Assembly (NCBI GenBank): GCA_015680685.1
Contig: MNCI01036264.1
Span: 138,098 to 202,097, forward strand
Length of the DNA stretch: 64,000 nucleotides
Direction of reading: 5' to 3'
Source of the DNA: Gnetum montanum
Taxonomy: Eukaryota; Streptophyta; Gnetopsida; Gnetales; Gnetaceae
Below the pieces are notes generated by a model, which saw nothing but the letters and a program-made list of their open reading frames with translations, did no database searches and was not told the DNA's origin. Numbering within the stretch: the stretch's first letter is position 1; every line of letters starts with the position of its first letter. This document shows positions 45,736 to 57,898 of this stretch, in pieces. The position numbers and the translations under genes were made by a program.

Positions 45736-46537
45736 TGATGAGCCGCGATATCACATATGCAATATCGCATCCGTGATATTGCATCCGCCATGCGATATCA
45801 CGTCCTACCTCAATTTCTATAAATAAGAGGTAGCTTCCCTTGTTCTGGGGGGTAAGACTTAGACCCTTAGCCAAACCCTTACAGTTTTACCATTCCAGAT
45901 TTAGAAGAATTTTTGTGTGCCCGCAATAGAAGTCATAGAGTGAACGAATCTTTATTCGAGCAATTTGTACTTGAGCATAATTTTGTGTATGGCAATAAAG
46001 ATGAACTTTATGATAAACCTTGTAGCATACAGATTAAGCTAAATAGTAATTAATGATAATTTAAATGCTTTTCTAGTTAATTACTTTCTCAACCTTCAAC
46101 CCCCTTAGTTAAATACACTCAGTACGACCGCTTCGAGCATGCTTGTAGCGCTTGGTAACCCAATAATGACTAGCGTTTGGTAATCCTAGCAACGTTGCAC
46201 TGGTTCAGGATGTGTATAGCAAGTGGGAACAGATACTGGTGTTAGGAACATTTAGAACTTAGTTAATAAATAGTTGGTGTAAGTTAGTCACTTAGTTCTC
46301 TCCCCTTTCCTTTATTAGCAGAAGACATAAAAAGGAAAAAGCTATAAAAATCATATACCTTAAGCTTACTTAACCATACAACCATGAAAATACAAGTAAG
46401 TTTGGGAAGACAGCGAACTGCAACCTATGAGTAACTGTCTAGATACCACAACTAGCCCATTTGCAGAGTTCGAACAGATCATGCATGAAACGCTCGTATT
46501 CGTATGGTTGAGTGTAGGGGTACCTCGCCACTCATCA
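45736..46537 (+). repeat. Element E 3' LTR (802 bp)
   Basis: It is the partner of 41195-41963, with TATAAATA at 45818-45825. It is about 33 bp longer because the GATATC/GATATTGC block after the start is expanded. Confidence 0.95.
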
Positions 46538-46542
46538 CATGC

Positions 46543-48352
46543 TATCCAAGATGGGTAACCAATCAAGATTTTTTGTTGCAAATGAATTGATTTTAGCCTT
46601 TTCCATTTAGATCTCTTTCTCATTTATCTATTTATACATGCCCACCTAGTCTTGAAAGTGTTCTTTAAGCCTTTCATTTTTCTTGGCCTCATTTTTCCAC
46701 ATGTAGATTTCGATAGCTAACTTCTATTAGATGGTGTGTACCTCTTCCATAGAGAGGGTTCCATTTTCTCTTGCAAGGCAACTCATATCTTGGTTGACCC
46801 TCATTAGCTTCTCTCTCAACTAATGGATGCTTTCTTCTTTTTCTTTTCTACTGTCATCAACCTTGTGTTGTCTGTAGTGATTTATTTATTTTCTTCTTAT
46901 AAGGCAGCAAGTACTTTGGCATGGGCATATAATTAGGCTTCTGCTACTAAAGCATTCCATACTACCTTTTCTTTCTCATCTACTATATCTTTGTTGTTCT
47001 TAAGAAGGAAATTGATCTACTCAGCTTTGAATTATGCTATCTAGTTTGGTGCTATGAACTAAGTTGGATCTCTCCTTTTTGCTCTCATGGTTACAAGATC
47101 TTCTTGTAATCAGTGAAGCTCATTCTTAGCATCTTATGCCCTAGTTTAGACCATGATTAATTTTCCTTTGATGGCTATTAATTCAGACTATGTTGTAGTG
47201 ATATCATAAGGAATATCAAAGAAATTTTTCATAATTTTTCATGTCTACAACAATTTATCCAACACATCTTCATGTTCAGTCATAGAGTTACCAGCTAGAA
47301 TTTGAGCATTTTTGGCTCTAGAAATATCAATGGATGGCATAATAGGTACATTGAAAAAAAATTTAATGTGATCTGTGATCAGTTTTGAGGTTCCCATTAC
47401 ATCATGGTGCTGCAAGACCACAATTGTGGCTTCTTCTCCAGATTTAAGCACCACTTGGAATGATGCAGCATTCCCAGAAATTTGTTGTGACCACTAGGCC
47501 TCTCCTTCTGACTACAATGATATCTTTCCACTAGTAGGATTGGTTGAAATAGTTGGCCTAACTACATCATCAATAAATTTGAATAAATTGTCTCTTCCCT
47601 ACTTTCCCAACTAATGGTTTCTGCAATTTGTTGCAAATGACTCATTGAAGGCCTATAATCTTACATCAACAGTGGTGAAACTTATGGTTGCTATTGTTAC
47701 TATCCTATGGGGTGGGTAGTCTTCTTAGTGTTTGGTTGTTCTTCTAATTGATCCTTTTTGGGAGGCACTAGCTTGAGCATTTCAACAAAGGAAGAGTTTT
47801 GTGGCTTCCTCAATGCATCATATGTATACCCTTGGATACTATCTCATTTACATAACTTCCAAATAAGGCAAGCAAATGGAAGTGTTCACTTCCCTGCCTT
47901 CTTTTCTTTGAACTGCCTTTGGATTTCTATAAAATAGAGGTGAGCGATGTTTGCATTAAATTTTTCCATTAGTAGTGCACTCCCTCTAGATGCTTATGTA
48001 GAGATTCTATTTAGTCTTTTGGTAGGAGATAGGTGATGAGTGCTAATCTTGAAATAGATCTTTTCTTCCATAGTCAATTCATTGTATTCTTTATCTTCCT
48101 TGCCATATGCCCATTGTAACCGTAGCTCCTTAGTGTTTTTGTCAAATCTAGTTAATATCAGTGCTACCTTGGCTTCTTAATTAGGCACATTCAATAACTC
48201 TGCTATTGCCTTAACTGAGTCAGATGCTGAGATTCCTTCAATTTTAACTATGACATCAACTTCTCAATTTGGCCAAAATTGGAGTGTTTTTCCTAGATAC
48301 CATTATCCATTGTTTGTTAGAGTAGGCTACAAAGGAGATGATTGAAGTTAGT
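46543..48352 (-). pseudogene. Accessory ORF of element G, central piece
   Basis: The minus strand is collinear with element F 54000-55940. Recognisable text includes LKSGEEATIVVLQHHDVMGT and NVPIMPSIDISRAKNAQILA (47245-47454), matching LEMGEGVIVMVMQHQDAAGV and NVSIMFPIDLTRTRDAQMLA in F. Upstream is WAYGKEDKEYNELTMEE against WAYGKEDKTYNELTLEE. Coiled-coil text follows toward 46543. It contains several stops and is bounded by element E on the left and element F on the right. Confidence 0.75.
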
Positions 48353-49221
48353 TGATGAACCATCATTGTGTTAGCCCCAATATCGGATACCCAATATTAA
48401 GGCTCCAATATTAGATATGTGATATCAGGTCCCAGGAAATGATGGAAAGCATCTGATATCATCTCTTTTGTGCTAACCTATAGATACAACACTTGGATTT
48501 ACAGTTGGAACATAGTTTTTCTCAATTTTTTATAGTCTTTCTTAGATCTCTGCATTCAAGATTTGTTATTCCTAGCACATGCCCATAGTGTGATGTTTGT
48601 AATTGTACAACACCTTTGTCAAGTGTGATGTACTTGGACACATTACATGACTAGAAATAAAGATTGAGATTACTTGCATAATTGTTGCATTCACTTAGAT
48701 TTATTATTACTTTAATTATTTATTATTATTTTTCGTTAATGTTTCCATTCATTGCTATTTACTATTCCTATCATTAAGTGGAATGAGTACGACTTAATCA
48801 CAAGCACTTAAATGTAAGTACTTGGTATGCCAGCAGTGTATCATTTGGCACACCTAGTGACATATGCTTGGCAATTCCAATGATAGTTATATGAAGTCCA
48901 AGGCATGTATGGATGATTGGGGATGGATACTCATCACACATAGGCTAGTTTAGATCTTATTTTCCATTGTTCATTAGCTTAGTTAATTTATCTCTTTATC
49001 ATCATTAGGAGAAGCATAGAATTGGATAACATCATATGCCTTACTTTGGACTAAACTATACGTGACAAAGCTATCACTAGTCCAAGTGTGAAGACATCAA
49101 ATTGCAATCAATGCATAAAAATTTAGATGCACAACTAGTCCCATCCATGGAATTCAATCAAATTGTGCATGAACACTTGTGATTGGTATGGTTGGGCATA
49201 GTAGTACCTCATCGCTCATCA
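48353..49221 (+). repeat. Element F 5' LTR (869 bp)
   Basis: It starts TGATGAACCATCATTG and ends CATCGCTCATCA. GATATC/GATACCC blocks lie in its first 130 bp, and AATAAAGATTGAG lies in the middle. Confidence 0.9.
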
Positions 49222-49222
49222 T

Positions 49223-49240
49223 TGGCATCATTGCCATGGA
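49223..49240 (+). other. Element F primer binding site, decayed
   Basis: TGGCATCATTGCCATGGA follows the LTR after one base. It is alignable with element E's TGGCACCGTTGCCAGGGA. Confidence 0.75.
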
Positions 49241-49346
49241 TGGTGCTAGTTGTTTAGATTAGTTACATCATACACAATTGCTATAAAGGTATTAACGATA
49301 TATCTTTTATAAAATATTAAATCACACACACCATAAGCCAACAACA

Positions 49347-51890
49347 ATGTCTCTTTTACAAGGAAGTGATAATGCACTCTATAATGAAAACATTCATTAT
49401 AGAACTAATGAGATATATCACGAGGAAATTTGGAGTAACCAACATTATGTAGAGGTTTCTTATGTTCATGATCACCCTAATGACACTCAAAGACTTCATT
49501 CACCTAATGCAGACAACCTTGGAGGAGATGAAGTAAGTCCTAAACTAGGAAAGGCTTCAAGGCCTAAGACCTCCTTGAAATCAAAAAATGATAAACCAAA
49601 GGACCTTGGAAAACACCATAGAAGCCATGGAAATCTTTCCAGTTTCTCATCTTCCTCTTCCCTTTCAACATCTATTTCTGATGAAGATGAACGTAGGTGT
49701 GAAGATAAAGCTCCACTAAATGGTTGGAATAGAAACAAAAATTGAACCTATGGGAACATTCACAGTCATCAACATGAACATAGACAAAATTGTCACAATC
49801 AATCAAATATAAATTTTCATCACAGCCTATCTAATGATGATGAACCCTTGTTAGCCACTAAAAGCCTAATGCAAATCATAGAGGTAGTTAAGATATCTCA
49901 TAGGCATTGCAAATAGAGTTTCCTACCCAAGCTTGATATGAATAACATTCTGAAATTTGCAAGAGGTTATGATTCAGATCCACAACATCATTTACAAGCC
50001 TTCCATGATGCCTATGCTTTCTACAACTATTTCCTAGGACATGAATCGATAGAGCCGAAGTGTGGTATAGATCATTAAAACCAAATTCAATCCAATGATG
50101 ATCCACAATGTTGGAACTCTTCAATGAGAAATACCAGACTTATGCAAGGGTGTCGAACCTAAGGAGACAAATCCAAGGATGGAAGAAAGAACAACATGAA
50201 CCCTTAGATATGGCCTTAGATAGATATTATTCCCTACTAAATAGATGCCCAGGCCATGGTTTCTCTAGGGAAATGCAACTTTTCCACATCATAGATGGGC
50301 TTCATAATGAAATGAGGGAGATTCTTGGGATGTATGCCCTAAGTCAATTATACAAGCTACAAGCCCATCAAATTCGAGAGCTAATTGAGCATGTAGCAAA
50401 AGAAGAAGGAGAGATATGCAAATGGGAGAACATCAAGAAATATCAATGGGATCCAACTCTTCAACAAACAGAGGTCCATATCTATCATAAGGAGAAAGAA
50501 ACCTCTCTTGATAAGGTGATCTCGAAATGAACCTTGCCAATATAGAAGTCTATTAATGAACTTGAAGTAAAGTTTAATAGGATGTCAAAATGGATATATG
50601 AAAACATCACAACACTCATTGAGACAATGAAGAAGAGGATCAAGCAAAAAAATCTAGGAAATCACAATAAACAAAGGATATAGAACTAAGAAATAGCTAG
50701 GAACACTTTTCGGCTGAAGAAAGTGAGGCTATAGACCCAACCACAGATGAAGATAATTGATGTAACATCTACATATATGACCATCAAAAGGGCCATTGCC
50801 TAGTTTGTTTGCATCTACATGAGTATTGGACAGGTGCCTTCAATCTGAATTTTGTACAAAAGCACATGCTCAGGAGATTTCCTCTTTCACAAGGTAATTA
50901 TAGATAGCCCCACAACCAATCGTACCATCCTAGGGGGACTTATTACCAGCCTCAACACTATCATCAACCATAGTGAAAAAAACCACAGTTGTGGGGGAGG
51001 CCATCATTAAATTAACCATATCCTTCCTATCCATCGAAACCACATAGATATTATGTTCAACATCCTATTTCTCCAACTAGTTCTACATCCTCTACATCAA
51101 ATCATCAATATCACTCTCTCAAGTACCATCAACCCATGACATCCTTGAAGGGATCACCACCTCATGCCTCTTACCATTCATCCTACCCTCAATATTCTCA
51201 TACTCCACCTCATCACATGCCACCACCAAGGACACAGGAAGGTTTTGCGTCATAATACCAACAAAAAAATGCCACTTGTACTATAAATCTGCATAGACAT
51301 GCTGACACTGGTAGAGCTTAACTGCCACGTCGAAAACGTCCCTTCTTTAGGAAAGGCCGTAAGCTGAAGCAAAAGACTCATGGATCTACCACATCATCCA
51401 AACCAGCATAATGCCAATATAGTGCAATGCCTCTAATCCTACACAAGGGCCACCATCCATTATTACTTCCATTCCAAACCCAAGCAATGAATCTACAAGT
51501 GTGGGAAGACCAACAAATCCATGCATACCATATCATGATCAAGGATGCAATCTTGGGCCAAATATCTATCACATTAACAAACCTCATATCCTGACCCACC
51601 ATACATTTAACAATCAAGTTTATGACCAACGATTTGTCTACCTAGCCACTACAACATTAAAAGATACCCAATGGCTAAGTAATGAAATGTTACTAATGTT
51701 TTATACATGCATGGATCCTATATATCTACTTATTAATCCTTCTCATGGCCAAATGTTTAGTTGTGGGGGACACCCCTTCTTGCCCACCCCACTCCCCCCC
51801 ACCATTCTAATTTTTAGGATTCATATGTGTTTTCCATCTTTTTGTTTTACACTTTTTTTGTCAATTTCTTATTTCTTAATATAATTTTTC
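49347..51890 (+). pseudogene. Element F gag
   Basis: The first 132 codons (MSLLQGSDNALYNENIHYRT, with a Ser-rich SSFSSSSSLSTSISDEDE stretch) end at a TGA at 49743. Further pieces include NNILKFARGYDSDPQHHLQA and a 140-codon open frame (50108-50530) with LELFNEKYQTYARVSNLRRQ and HIIDGLHNEMREILGMYALS, the retroviral-type gag core of plant Gypsy elements. A motif YDHQKGHC lies near 50780, then a Pro/Tyr-rich tail with TGTGGGGGAGGCC. Frameshifts and stops are present. Confidence 0.8.
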
Positions 51891-53090
51891 TGATTCCTTT
51901 CAACTTTTCCTATTTTGTTTTTTCATTTTCTTTCTTATGTAATCTTACTTGTGAATAAAATGATCATGTTGCCCATTGAGGTGAGACCACGTCATCCATC
52001 CATTCATCTCATTAATAAGAGGTTTTCGCCTTGGTCATAATGATATTCTTTTTCATCATCCAATCTAAAAATAAATTCATAATCATTATGTCTCAACAAA
52101 AGAGTGTTGAACCAAGGGGGAATGTAAAGGGTGTCACATCAAGGGGATTTGTGGATTCTCTTTAGCCACTTCTATATGTTCTATCATGTTGTTGAGGTTG
52201 TAATTATATCCTTGTAGATCTAACAAAAAATGGAAGTAAGAGTACCATAAAAAGACACTGAATAATTTCTATGGGTCCCACTGGAAAGACATGTACTCAT
52301 GCTTGAAGGTTGGTGACTTCTTAGAACTTTTGAAAAAAAAACAAAAACAAAACATGTGTGCCATAAATAAGCTGCTACCTTGGAAAAAATGCCAAGTGAT
52401 GTTACTTCTTGAAACTATGATATTCTTATGGTTGTTAGCCGGAGCGATGACATGACGCAATGTCATTGAAATGTGGTTTGGACTTGGTTTGAATCTTGGA
52501 AAGAAGGGATCATGATTATTTAACCATTAATAACACACACAAGGATTCTATGGGTCCTAATTTTTACAATCCTTTCTACAGTCCATCTCATGTCGCTATT
52601 TGTTTGATCCTAACTTGTGGTTTTGTGTAACATAGAGTTATTATCTCAAATTAGTGGTTTTAACATGTGTGTTTTGTTGCATAAGTATGCATTGCATTCA
52701 ACCCCTTTAGTGCCTAAGAACTTTTTTAGGTGTGGTTACACAAGGGCATTATGGGCTGGAGCCTACTTTGGGGAGAACCCACTTATGTAACTACTGTAAC
52801 TTCTACTTGTTTGACACAACCACATCATTTTTAATCTTTTAAGCACTTCATTATTAAATTTCATGCTTTCCCTTATCACATAAATTGATCCATCCACAAT
52901 CTCAATTTAAACACCCTTTTTTCTCACTTGTTCCAAAGCTTTCCACATCATTGACTCCACCTTCTCACACTTTCGATGCCTCCAATTGATTTTCCACTTA
53001 CCCCAGAATCATGGATCTAACCTCAAACGTTCCCATCAACCATAAAGATTCATTTATTCTGCTCAATACCCCCATGAGATGCTCATCCAT
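51891..53090 (+). mobile_element. Element F spacer between gag and accessory ORF
   Basis: This stretch matches the reverse of 58491-60248 (element G) and 7226-8366, for example TCATTAATAAGAGGTT and CATAATGATATT. No gene is seen. Confidence 0.7.
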
Positions 53091-53727
53091 GAACCTTGAT
53101 ATCATGTACTCGATATCGGGTGGCACGTGAAGTCGAATACCTAACATTAAGTCACAAAAAACCTATATATATGACCCCCACAGTGTCCAAACTTCATTCC
53201 CATCATTTTTACCTAGGGGATTTTTTTAAATTTTCTCTCACAACTTAAAGCTTTGTGCAACCAACTACAACTTGCAATATTTGGCTCTCTACTACTTTGA
53301 TTCTCATACCATTTGAACCTATTTGACCCCATAGTGTTCAAGTTAGTTGTGGGGGGTGCTTGCATGAGAAACATACAATACTTTTCCAAAATTTTCTATC
53401 ACCCAAAGGATATTATAAGGGTAAGAACGTTAAAAACCATAAGTTTTATAATGAAAAATAAATCATGATAATGCCAAAAACCTTAATCTTTTCATGCAAG
53501 GGACCATAACCATTATAATAAGCCACACACATAAGGAAAAAGGGACCAATTGCGAAGGGTCATAAAAGAAGATAAAAACTTTTTTGGGGATTTTTCATGA
53601 ACATTTTTCTAACTCTCCAATCATATAAACTAAACAACTTAATGAAAACAAGGTCATGAGTATGGTATACATCCATTAATGGTAAATATTGGCACCTTAG
53701 TAAGACTTGATCTTTGCTTGATTACAG
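53091..53727 (+). promoter_or_regulatory. Promoter-like block and 5'-UTR intron before the accessory ORF of F
   Basis: Two GATATC palindromes (53098-53103, 53112-53117) precede a TATATATAT box (53164-53172). A splice donor GGGTAAGA (intron start 53421) and an acceptor TTGATTACAG ending at 53727, directly before ATG, bound a 307-bp candidate intron. Element G has the same order at 57899-58484. The GATATC/TATA order also resembles the U3 start of this family's own LTRs. Confidence 0.55.
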
Positions 53728-56508
53728 ATGGCCCCAAAAAGAGAAGCACAAGGAGAATCTTCGCAAAGAGTGCCCAAATGCCCAAGAGGTGGTAGGGGAT
53801 AGTAGGATGAGCTAGTAGAACACAAAGAACAGGAAGCCTAATCTTTCAACATCCATCAAGAAGCTCTTGTTACTAGATAGTCGATCCAAGGAGAGGCCAT
53901 AGAACCACTAGCTCTTGTGCAAGAACAACATCTCACATTGCCCCCAGAATGCCTTACGACCATCTAAGAAAAGTCCACATTGACCATGATCATTGTGGAG
54001 ATGAACTTTAGTCCATTCATGGCATTTTCCCAAGAAACAATTCAAACATAACTCTAGGCATCATTGTTGTGCCTATTCTCTCAAATAGTGGTGACTGGTA
54101 CCTTGGCAAGACCCACCAATTCTAGGACAACAAAGACAAAGGCACCAATGTCAACATTTGTGGACTTAATGTCTCATTATCAGTCGAGGCAATTGCAATA
54201 GCTTTTAATTTTCCAAATGAAGGGGCTAAGGTAGCCCATCTATCCACCAAGTCTGACCCCGACACCAGGAAGCTATGGCTAAAATGGGCATATGGCAAGG
54301 AGGATAAAACGTATAATGAATTAACTTTGGAAGAAAGGACATACTTCAAGATTGGCACATATCATCTCTTTCTAACCAAAGGACTTAACAGGATCTCAAC
54401 ATATGTGGCCAAGGGAAGTGCTATCTTAATGGACAAATACATGGGTAACCTTCCTCAATTCTATTTCATAGAAATTTAGATGTGATTTGAGGAGAAAAAG
54501 GTAGGGAAGCTAACACTCACATTCCCTTGCCTAATCAAAAAGGTATGCAAGTGTGCTGGAATCCTAGGGTATCTAAACAATGTTCCCGTGAAGGCTTAGA
54601 ACACTTCATTTGTAGAGTTTCTTAAACCTACAACACCAAGGAAAGACCTTGGTGAAGAACTAGAATCAAAGAAGAAAGAAAAACTAAAAACAAAAGTACA
54701 ACATGAGCCTAACCAATAACCTGAAACACAAGCTCTACCATCGCCATTTCTACAAGATTACAGATCCTCAATGAGCCATCTACAAAAAATTGTCGAAGCG
54801 ATTAGTTAAGGAAGCATAGATGAGTCAAATCTTTTTAGAGTAATAAATGATGTCATACAACCCACCACTTCAACCGACCTAACAAGTGGACAGATTTTGT
54901 TGTAATTAGGAGGAGAATCCTAGTGGTCCAGGAAAATCTCTGGAAATGATGCATCTTTTCAAGTGATGCTCGAGATGGGAGAAGGTGTCATAGTCATGGT
55001 AATGCAACATCAGGATGCAGCAGGTGTAGCAAAAGTAATAATGTATCATATCAGGGAATCATTCAATGTCTCTATCATGTTCCCAATAGATTTGACAAGG
55101 ACCAGAGATGCTCAAATGCTTGCTAGGGCTTTGATGACTACTACAGCACATGAGAATGTATTAGATTGAATGCTACAGATAGGACAAGTAATAACTACTT
55201 TTTTTGACATCCCCAATTATGTCAATGCAACATAGTCAGACCTCATAGCCACTAAAGGAAAATTGATCATGGCAAAGACCAAGGCAGAGCACGCAAAAGT
55301 GGAAGTGCATAGGTTACAACAAGAGCTATTTGCCTTGAGAGCCAAAAGACAATATCCTACCCAATTTATTATGCTTAACCAGGTGGAATAATTCAAAATA
55401 GAATAGCTGACCAAGTTGATTAAGAAAAATAAAATTGTAGAGCAAGAGAAGGAAAAGGTGGTCTAAAAAGCCTCTGCATTCAAAGCATAGACATACATCC
55501 ATAGAAAGGCATTGACCATTATGTAAGAAGAAAATAAGTAGCTCATCATCAAAAATTCAAGGTTGACTGCAATTAAAAAGCAAAAGAATATTTTAGAGGA
55601 AAGTGTCCACCAGTTGCAAGAACAACTCATGAGGATCAAACAAGATATCAATAAATTGGCTAGGGAAAATAGAACCCTCTCAATGAAGGAGGTTCATGCC
55701 ATTCAACATAAGTTAGTAATTGAAATAAGCGTGTGGCAAAATAAGGCCAAGAAACATGAACAGCTAAAAAAACACTCATGCACCCAAGTAGGCATGTATA
55801 AGAAAATAAATGAAAAGGAAATCCAAATGGCTAAAACTAGTATTGGATCCATGTCAACATGAAATCTCAATGGCTAAAGCTAGCATTGGAGCCATGTCAA
55901 CACAAAATCCCAACTAGCAACCCATCTTGGATAGCTATGCTTTGGTCCATTAGGTGAAAGTAAAAAATAAAGACCTATAGATTGAGGATTTGAAAGAGTA
56001 CATGGTATTGGCTAACCTCAGATACGCCAACCTCACAATGTTAACAGTAGGTCGGCTTAGAAGAGAGTTGGAGAAGCAAGTAGCAACCACCTATGCATTG
56101 TATGAAAAAGAGTTTGTAGATAGAAAAGATGCTTTGTAAAAGCTCCATATGAAAAACTTGGAATTGAAGGTGGTTAAAGCTAGCTATCATGGACAAAGGG
56201 ATGTTAACTTAGACCTAGCTAGGAGATTAATAGATTATCAAGAATTAAGAGAAAAATCTAAGGCCTTTGAGGAAGAACGATGGTAGTTTGTGGCCTAATA
56301 TGTGAAGGCTAACAAGATGTTCCTATAGTTACCATGCCCTTAGGACGTACTTGTGCTAGCACACATCAATTTATTAAACTAGATGCTACATGTCCCAAGG
56401 AAGAAAGAGGAAAGTTTGCAGACATTACTTGATTGCTATAAATTTCGCAAGCATGGTGACAAAGGGAAGTGATCAATGGAGGAGCCACCACCTCTGGGAA
56501 CTACATGA
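53728..56508 (+). pseudogene. Accessory coiled-coil ORF of element F (about 926 codons)
   Basis: It starts MAPKREAQGESSQRVPK (basic). A middle domain has LSVEAIAIAFNFPNEGAKVA, WLKWAYGKEDKTYNEL and MDKYMGNLPQFYFIEI. Then come LEMGEGVIVMVMQHQDAAGV and a long heptad-type coiled coil (HQLQEQLMRIKQDINKLARE), ending MEEPPPLGTT and TGA at 56506. The frame changes at least twice and many stops are present. Element G carries a collinear copy with the same start, splice context and terminus. I do not recognise the protein. It occupies the 3' position where Athila-group elements may carry env-like or other extra ORFs, but no membrane segment is evident. Confidence 0.7.
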
Positions 56509-56683
56509 GCTTCCCTAAGTTATGTCTTGTAATTTTGCATCCAATTTTTGTAAACACCATTGCAACATGTATAAGTATATTTTTTGTTTATCTAAGTCAA
56601 TCAATAATTCCATACCTTTCCACCAATTTTTGTAAAGAACTTGTTCCTCATTTTTTTAACTTGAGGATGAATTTTCATTCAAT

Positions 56684-56693
56684 CGTGGGGGTA
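56684..56693 (+). other. Element F polypurine tract
   Basis: CGTGGGGGTA stands directly before the 3' LTR start TGATGGG. Confidence 0.75.
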
Positions 56694-57563
56694 TGATGGG
56701 TCATCATTGTGTTAGCCTTGATATTAGATACCCGATATCGAGGCTCCAATATTAGATATGTGATATCGGGTCCTAGGAAACAATGTCAAATATTTGATAT
56801 CATCTCTTCTATGCTAGCCTATAAATATAACACTTAGGTGCATGGTTGGGACACAGTTTTTTCTCAGTCTTTGATAGTCTTTCTTAGATTTCTACATTCA
56901 AGTTCTATTATTCCTAGTGCATGCCTGTAGTGTGATGTTTGTAATTGTATAGCACCTTTTTTGAGTGTGACATACTTGGACACATTACATGACTAGGAAT
57001 AAAGATCGAGATTACATCCATCATTGCTACATTCACTTGGATTTATTATTACTTTAATTATTTTCTATTTTCTTTAGTTAATGTTTTTGTTTATTGCTAT
57101 TTACTATTCCTGTCATTAAGTGAAATGAGTATGAATTAATCATGAGCACTTAAGTGTAAGTACTTCGTATGCCAGCAGTGCATTGTTTGGCACACTCAAT
57201 GACGTATGCTTGGTAACCCTAGCAATAGTTATAGGAAGTCCAAGGTGTGTACGAATGATTGTGGATGGATACTCATTACACATAGGCTAGTTTAGATCTT
57301 ATTTTCCATTATTCATTAGCTTAGTTAATTTATCTCTTTCTTGTCATTAGGAGCAGCATAGAATTAGACAACATCAGATGCCTTGCTTTGGACAAAATCA
57401 TACATGACAAAGCTACCATTAGTCCAAGTGGGAAGATAGTGAATTGCGATCAAGGCATAACAATTTAGATGCACAATTAGTCCCATCAATGAAATTCGAT
57501 CAAATCATGCGTGAACGCTTGTGATTTGTATGGTCAAACATAGGGGTCATTCATCGCTCATCA
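56694..57563 (+). repeat. Element F 3' LTR (870 bp)
   Basis: It is the partner of 48353-49221. It starts TGATGGGTCATCATTG and ends CGCTCATCA. Confidence 0.9.
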
Positions 57564-57568
57564 TTTGC

Positions 57569-57898
57569 CCTTGACAAATTCTAGAGCAAATTCTAAGAAT
57601 GGACCAAAGTTAAGTTCCACAATTACTATCAACATGATAATTTTTCGTGAATAGCCTAAAGGCATTCAGGTGATAGTGTAAGTTATTGTCCCTACAAAAG
57701 TATTGGTGGAACATCCACTTCTACTTGGGCAGATTGCTTTGTAGCAGGAGTTTATTAATGAATGTTGAAGGATTATGCTTCCTGCACTCCTTGTTCTATT
57801 TATAGATTTTTCTCACTCACTTGTCCTCTTCTACAGCCTCTTGTTCTTTTGCTTACTGGTCGTGGGAGTTCTCCTTGTGTTGCTCTTTTTGGGGGCAT
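57569..57898 (-). pseudogene. Accessory ORF of element G, N-terminal piece
   Basis: ATG at 57896-57898 on the minus strand follows an acceptor GATTGATTGTAG. The coding text (PPKRATQGELPRPVSKRTRG) matches the start of the F ORF. The piece ends where element F inserted and continues at 48352. Confidence 0.75.

Larger units (their letters stand above)
41195..46537 (+). mobile_element. Element E: complete non-autonomous LTR retroelement (5343 bp)
   Basis: Two LTRs with ends TGATGAG and CTCATCA, a primer site, a gag gene, a 3' region and a polypurine tract are flanked by an exact 5-bp duplication CATGC (41190-41194 and 46538-46542). There is no protease, RT or integrase. The target is the accessory ORF of element G, and element F keeps the uninterrupted counterpart (near 55925). 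The two LTRs differ by about five per cent by eye, making E the youngest insertion here. It would depend on enzymes from an A-like element. Confidence 0.95.
48353..57563 (+). mobile_element. Element F: pol-less LTR retroelement with accessory coiled-coil ORF (9211 bp)
   Basis: LTRs of 869 and 870 bp flank a primer site, gag, a spacer, a promoter-like block with 5'-UTR intron, a long accessory ORF and a polypurine tract. No protease, RT, RNase H or integrase is seen. It inserted into the accessory ORF of element G, which is of the same family. Flanks TTAGT and TTTGC match at three of five positions, so the target duplication has decayed. LTRs differ by roughly 15 per cent by eye, mostly transitions, so F is older than E. 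Confidence 0.88.
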
